DNA of 64,000 nucleotides from Eubacterium_B sp034180045 (GTDB lineage: Bacteria; Bacillota; Clostridia; Peptostreptococcales; Anaerovoracaceae), in the NCBI GenBank assembly GCA_034180045.1, contig JAXFOY010000002.1, positions 17,701 through 81,700 of the forward strand. Direction: 5' to 3'. A program made the translations under genes and the position numbers. Shown here in pieces: positions 61,505 through 64,000 of the stretch. Within the stretch, counting starts at the first letter, position 1. Each line of letters begins with the position of its first letter. The notes below the pieces were generated by a model. That model did no database searches. It was given only the letters and a program-made list of their open reading frames with translations, and had not been told where the DNA came from.

Positions 61505-62452
61505 ATGCAAGAGAAATTTATATATCTGGCAATATTGATAGGGCTTTTTCTGATGGAAGCCGATGCATTAATAGTAATATATAGGAGAATCAGAAACAGA
61601 TTTTCAATAAGGCGTGATTTGAAGAAGGTCGCCAAAGTCACTAATTCTGTAGAAAAAGGCAGGATTTATACCTATTTGGAAAAATTAATTACGGCTGCGG
61701 ATATGGGACAGGTATTTGTTTCACCGGAGCATTTGATATATTTAAGCATTTTTATTTTTATGTTTATGTCTGTCGGCTTTATGGTATTTTTGCAAATAAA
61801 ATATTCTATCTTTATAGCGATTTGTTTTGCAGTCATTCCATTTGTAATATTAAACCTTAGATTGAGCACAAAACGTGCAAAGGGAAGTCGTGAAGCGAAT
61901 ATACTTGTACAGGAGTTAAGCAATAATTATAAGATTAATGCATGTAACATGAGAGAAGCGATTGAGGCTACAGCTATTTCAATTGAATCGTCAGCTACAG
62001 TCAAAAGAATAATGATTACACTTGCTAAAAATATAAACAATGCATCTTCATCTGATGAAATCGGGAGTGCGGTAGAGACATTTAGATATTCTTTTAATAC
62101 GGCATGGGCAGATATATTGGCTACTAACATATATGTTTCGGTTTATCGAGGAGTAATAGTTGAGCACAGCCTAAAAGATTTGAATAGAAGTATAGCAAAA
62201 AGTAAAAAGATAATAGAACATTCGAAAAGGCAAGGATATGAAGCAAGAATGATGATTAGATATATGATGCCGATATGCATGGTGATGACCATCTTCAGCG
62301 CTAAGTTTTTCTTTCAAATGACTGTAGCGGAATACTTTGTTTATCAATTTTCAAATACCGCAGGCTTATACTGGCTGATAACATCGGTAATTCTATATTT
62401 TGCCGCATTTTCCGCAGATATATTTTTTTCGACAAGAAAGTTGGATATTTGA
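61505..62452 (+). CDS. TadB-like inner-membrane platform protein
   Basis: The 315 residues have a membrane helix at the N-terminus, two near residues 75-120 and two at the C-terminus (about 255-308). The central cytoplasmic domain (RLSTKRAKGSREANILVQEL, then NMREAIEATAIS) is the T2SF/GspF helical fold that contacts the ATPase. Helix pattern, size and position after the ATPase support TadB. Motif conservation is weak. AAGGAAGTGAT precedes the ATG. Its stop overlaps the next start (TGATG). Confidence 0.72.
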   Translation: MQEKFIYLAILIGLFLMEADALIVIYRRIRNRFSIRRDLKKVAKVTNSVEKGRIYTYLEKLITAADMGQVFVSPEHLIYLSIFIFMFMSVGFMVFLQIKYSIFIAICFAVIPFVILNLRLSTKRAKGSREANILVQELSNNYKINACNMREAIEATAISIESSATVKRIMITLAKNINNASSSDEIGSAVETFRYSFNTAWADILATNIYVSVYRGVIVEHSLKDLNRSIAKSKKIIEHSKRQGYEARMMIRYMMPICMVMTIFSAKFFFQMTVAEYFVYQFSNTAGLYWLITSVILYFAAFSADIFFSTRKLDI

Positions 62453-63045
62453 TGTTATACGGAAGAGGAAGTTTATTAAAAAAAAGGTTAAGAAATCTAT
62501 ATAAAGAGTACGGTAACTTATCTTTAGCAGAAAATTATGCAAAAGCTGTTAAAGCAAAAATAATATCCGTAATAAACGCAGATAGAATAGAGCAAGAACT
62601 GCTAAACAGTTGTTTGATGGGAAGAAACCTGGCGATAATTTACGCCGGAAAACCTATGTCGACAGACTATATACTTGAAGAGTTGATGAGAAGCAGTAAT
62701 TTATTGAAGTCGGTATATGGAGAGATGATTTCATCATATAGAAAGGGTAGAGATAAAGAAGCTTTTGAGATTTTATATAAGCGGGTTCCGATTAAGGCGG
62801 CAAAAAACTTTTCAATGATTTTGTCTAAGATAGATATGATAAATCCGGCGGAACTAAGTGAATATATGAGCTCATTTGAGGAAAGTTTAGAAGATGAAAG
62901 AATGACAAAGGGAATAAAAAAATCTGAAAAGCAAAGTTTAATTGTTAACATCACGGCAACCTTATCGATATTTGCTTTGTTGATGAATTTTACGGTGACT
63001 GTGATATTTTCAAAAGCGCAAATATTGCTTGAAGGTGTATTTTAG
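62452..63045 (+). CDS. TadC-like protein, shortened
   Basis: A 197-residue protein with a T2SF-like helical cytoplasmic region (GEMISSYRKGRDKEAFEILY, then MILSKIDMINPAELSEYM) and a single C-terminal membrane helix (about 168-190). TadC proteins usually have about 280-320 residues and three helices, so the N-terminal membrane part is missing or elsewhere. The ATG at 62452 overlaps the TadB-like stop; a TTG at 62449 is an alternative. Assignment rests on position and the helical pattern. Confidence 0.6.
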   Translation: MLYGRGSLLKKRLRNLYKEYGNLSLAENYAKAVKAKIISVINADRIEQELLNSCLMGRNLAIIYAGKPMSTDYILEELMRSSNLLKSVYGEMISSYRKGRDKEAFEILYKRVPIKAAKNFSMILSKIDMINPAELSEYMSSFEESLEDERMTKGIKKSEKQSLIVNITATLSIFALLMNFTVTVIFSKAQILLEGVF

Positions 63046-63054
63046 GGGGATAAA

Positions 63055-63216
63055 ATGAAAAATTTAATTATTATAATAGGTACGATGATACTCGGTGTTA
63101 TTATTGTAAATACTCTTGTCTTAGGAGATGGAAACTCAATGAAGAGCGCAGCAGAGAATATTATAGAAAAAGGTATTCATACGATAGATAATTTGAAACT
63201 TGGAGACGAAGTATGA
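63055..63216 (+). CDS. Mini-pilin-like membrane peptide 1 (53 aa)
   Basis: A short gene with AGGGGGATAAA before its ATG. One hydrophobic helix (about residues 4-23) is followed by GDGNSMKS (24-31) and a small amphipathic tail (AAENIIEKGIHTIDNLKLGDEV). The next gene encodes a clear relative. Size and location just before a pseudopilin-like gene fit the Flp major pilins of Tad loci (about 50-65 residues), though the classical G-X4-E-Y processing site is not obvious. Its stop overlaps the next start (ATGA). Confidence 0.7.
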   Translation: MKNLIIIIGTMILGVIIVNTLVLGDGNSMKSAAENIIEKGIHTIDNLKLGDEV

Positions 63217-63350
63217 AGGATTTGATTGTTATTATGGGTACTGTTGTTTTAGGCTGCTATATCTTCGAATTGATGGTGGGGGACGGCAATAGTCTGAAAT
63301 CAAGTTCAGAACACTATTTCAGAGAGCTGCTTAGTCAGATAAGAGGATGA
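63213..63350 (+). CDS. Mini-pilin-like membrane peptide 2 (45 aa)
   Basis: A tandem relative of the previous gene. It shares the frame MKxLIxIxGT, the helix and the GDGNSxKS motif at the helix end. GCYIFEL (residues 14-20) fits G-X4-E-hydrophobic, the Flp prepilin cleavage pattern, but lies inside the hydrophobic stretch rather than before it. Start and stop each overlap the neighbouring gene by four bases, so translation is chained. It may be a pilin or a small assembly peptide. Confidence 0.7.
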   Translation: MKDLIVIMGTVVLGCYIFELMVGDGNSLKSSSEHYFRELLSQIRG

Positions 63351-63796
63351 AACAGATTATTACCGCTACGGCATCGCTTATTCTGATACTAACCGTTTTT
63401 AGTTATGTTTTTGAAATTCAAGAAATAAAGCTTAAACAGACGCAAGCCAAGCTTTGCTCAATAAAATATATAGAGATGATAAAAGTAGAGGGAAATTTAA
63501 CGGATAAAATAAAAGATGAATGGATAGAGAAAATAGGGCAGATATATAACTGCGGCAAGGACTCTGTTAGCATCAGCTTTAACGAAGAAGTTCTTTCAAA
63601 TAACAGATTGATAGATATATACATGGAAGTTGCTAATGTAAAAGGCAAGGATTTAACTGAAGCTGAATTAAAAAATAAGAATATTAAATTGCACTTTATC
63701 GTAAAATGCAAGGAAAGAAAAAATAAAGATGAAAAATTTGCTGCACAGTGTTGCAATCTTGGTATTTTTGATACACTTAACAAAAAATCTTATTGA
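63347..63796 (+). CDS. Pseudopilin-like (TadE/TadF-like) protein
   Basis: A 149-residue protein with a hydrophobic N-terminal helix (about residues 3-22) and an external polar domain with four Cys (at KLCSIKY, YNCGKD, VKCKE and QCCNLG, the last being a pair), which may form disulfides. The layout fits minor pseudopilins of Tad loci. I see no sequence motif that proves it. It begins inside the stop of the mini-pilin 2 gene. The next potential gene begins two bases later but is cut after 10 codons. Confidence 0.6.
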   Translation: MKQIITATASLILILTVFSYVFEIQEIKLKQTQAKLCSIKYIEMIKVEGNLTDKIKDEWIEKIGQIYNCGKDSVSISFNEEVLSNNRLIDIYMEVANVKGKDLTEAELKNKNIKLHFIVKCKERKNKDEKFAAQCCNLGIFDTLNKKSY

Positions 63797-63798
63797 GA

Positions 63799-63831
63799 TG
63801 GAAAATGCATTCATAAAACAAATGATGTAAT
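63799..63831 (+). pseudogene. Possible truncated next Tad gene
   Basis: An ATG two bases after the previous stop opens a 10-codon frame (MENAFIKQMM) that ends at 63829-63831. Its spacing matches the operon, but the frame stops early, about 30 bases before the presumed end of the insertion element. It may be the stump of a gene split by that element, or chance. Confidence 0.2.
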
Positions 63832-63902
63832 TAATTTTGCATTTATCGCAAAGAAAAAACCGGAGAGTGTGAGAAAAAGTCTGTAAATTAAAATCAAGCC
63901 TT

Positions 63903-63927
63903 CTATGGTAGAATCTAATTACCATAG
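63903..63927 (+). promoter_or_regulatory. Hairpin masking the transposase ribosome site
   Basis: CTATGGTA (63903-63910) pairs with TACCATAG (63920-63927). The last bases belong to the ribosome site AGGAGG (63926-63931). Such hairpins limit transposase synthesis from transcripts that enter the element from outside. Confidence 0.6.
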
Positions 63928-63940
63928 GAGGCTATTAATT

Positions 63941-64000
63941 ATGGCAAAGAAAAAAGAAGTATATCATGTTAAACCTCTAACCGAGGGAAAGAAAAACATC
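63941..64000 (+). CDS. Transposase, IS256-like, N-terminal fragment
   Basis: The ATG at 63941 has ATAGGAGG nine bases upstream. The 20 visible codons start MAKKKEVYHVKPLTEGKKNI, which resembles the N-terminus of a common Clostridial IS256-family (Mutator-type) transposase. The rest is beyond the window, so the catalytic DDE residues cannot be checked. The match is from memory. Confidence 0.55.
   Translation, partial: MAKKKEVYHVKPLTEGKKNI

Larger units (their letters stand above)
63860..64000 (+). mobile_element. Left end of an IS256-like insertion element
   Basis: A stretch beginning near CGGAGAGTGTGAGAAAAAG (63861-63879) resembles the terminal repeat of Clostridial IS256-group elements. 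It is followed by a hairpin and a transposase start. The exact boundary, the right end and any target duplication lie outside what can be seen. Confidence 0.5.

Overview
The window is a low-GC Gram-positive chromosome segment, probably a butyrate-type anaerobe of the Clostridia. An assignment near Eubacteriales Family XIII / Anaerovoracaceae is inference only. The grounds are a PolC-type replicase, the DXP isoprenoid pathway, the rimP-nusA-ylxR-ylxQ-infB-rbfA order, RNase Y, mreBCD, clpPX-lon, a bcd-etfBA cluster, strong AGGAGG ribosome sites and AT-rich spacers. Nearly all genes are on the + strand. Only rodA, maf and deoC are on the - strand.

Layout. 1-7.6 kb: end of cdsA, then dxr-rseP-ispG-polC joined by 1-4 base overlaps. 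This PolC has no internal proofreading exonuclease. 7.6-9.5 kb: a small accessory island with a mobile-element scar, an sdpR/sdpI-like autorepressor and immunity pair, and a LytTR regulator behind four direct repeats spaced exactly 20 bp apart. 9.6-18.4 kb: mscL, then a promoter, a leader hairpin and the rimP-to-ribF translation operon. 18.4-19.8 kb: infC-rpmI-rplT behind an attenuator leader, with an AUU start for infC. 19.8-25.8 kb: a HAD phosphatase, coaBC, a membrane-tethered trigger-factor-like foldase, nrdR, cmk and radC. 25.8-32.9 kb: the elongation and division set mreBCD, PBP2, minD and convergent rodA. rodA and the next gene, rny, share overlapping mirror-image promoters.

34.6-43.8 kb: two MATE transporters flank a sulfur-transfer pair (cysteine desulfurase and thiI) and bcd-etfBA, which has a Rex-like operator; maf follows. 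44-48 kb: an LCP cell-wall ligase, deoC, a CYTH phosphatase and trigger factor. 48.3-53.2 kb: clpP-clpX-lon-engB. 53.3-58.2 kb: hpt, a membrane protein, a DJ-1 protein, a PHP phosphoesterase, an orphan GlpP and a beta-CASP nuclease.

58.4-63.8 kb: a tightly coupled, divergent Tad-like (type IVc) pilus or secretion operon. It holds a small helical protein of unknown role, a CpaB-like protein, a TadZ-like protein with a destroyed P-loop, a TadA-like ATPase, two TadB/TadC-like membrane proteins, two tandem 45-53 residue membrane peptides that resemble mini-pilins, and a pseudopilin-like protein. The operon seems to be interrupted at the right edge by an IS256-like element whose transposase starts at 63941 behind a hairpin that masks the ribosome site.

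The Tad-like module, the exonuclease-less PolC, the 20-bp-phased LytTR repeats and the shared rodA/rny promoter are the most unusual items. No tRNA, rRNA, CRISPR array or complete insertion sequence was recognised.
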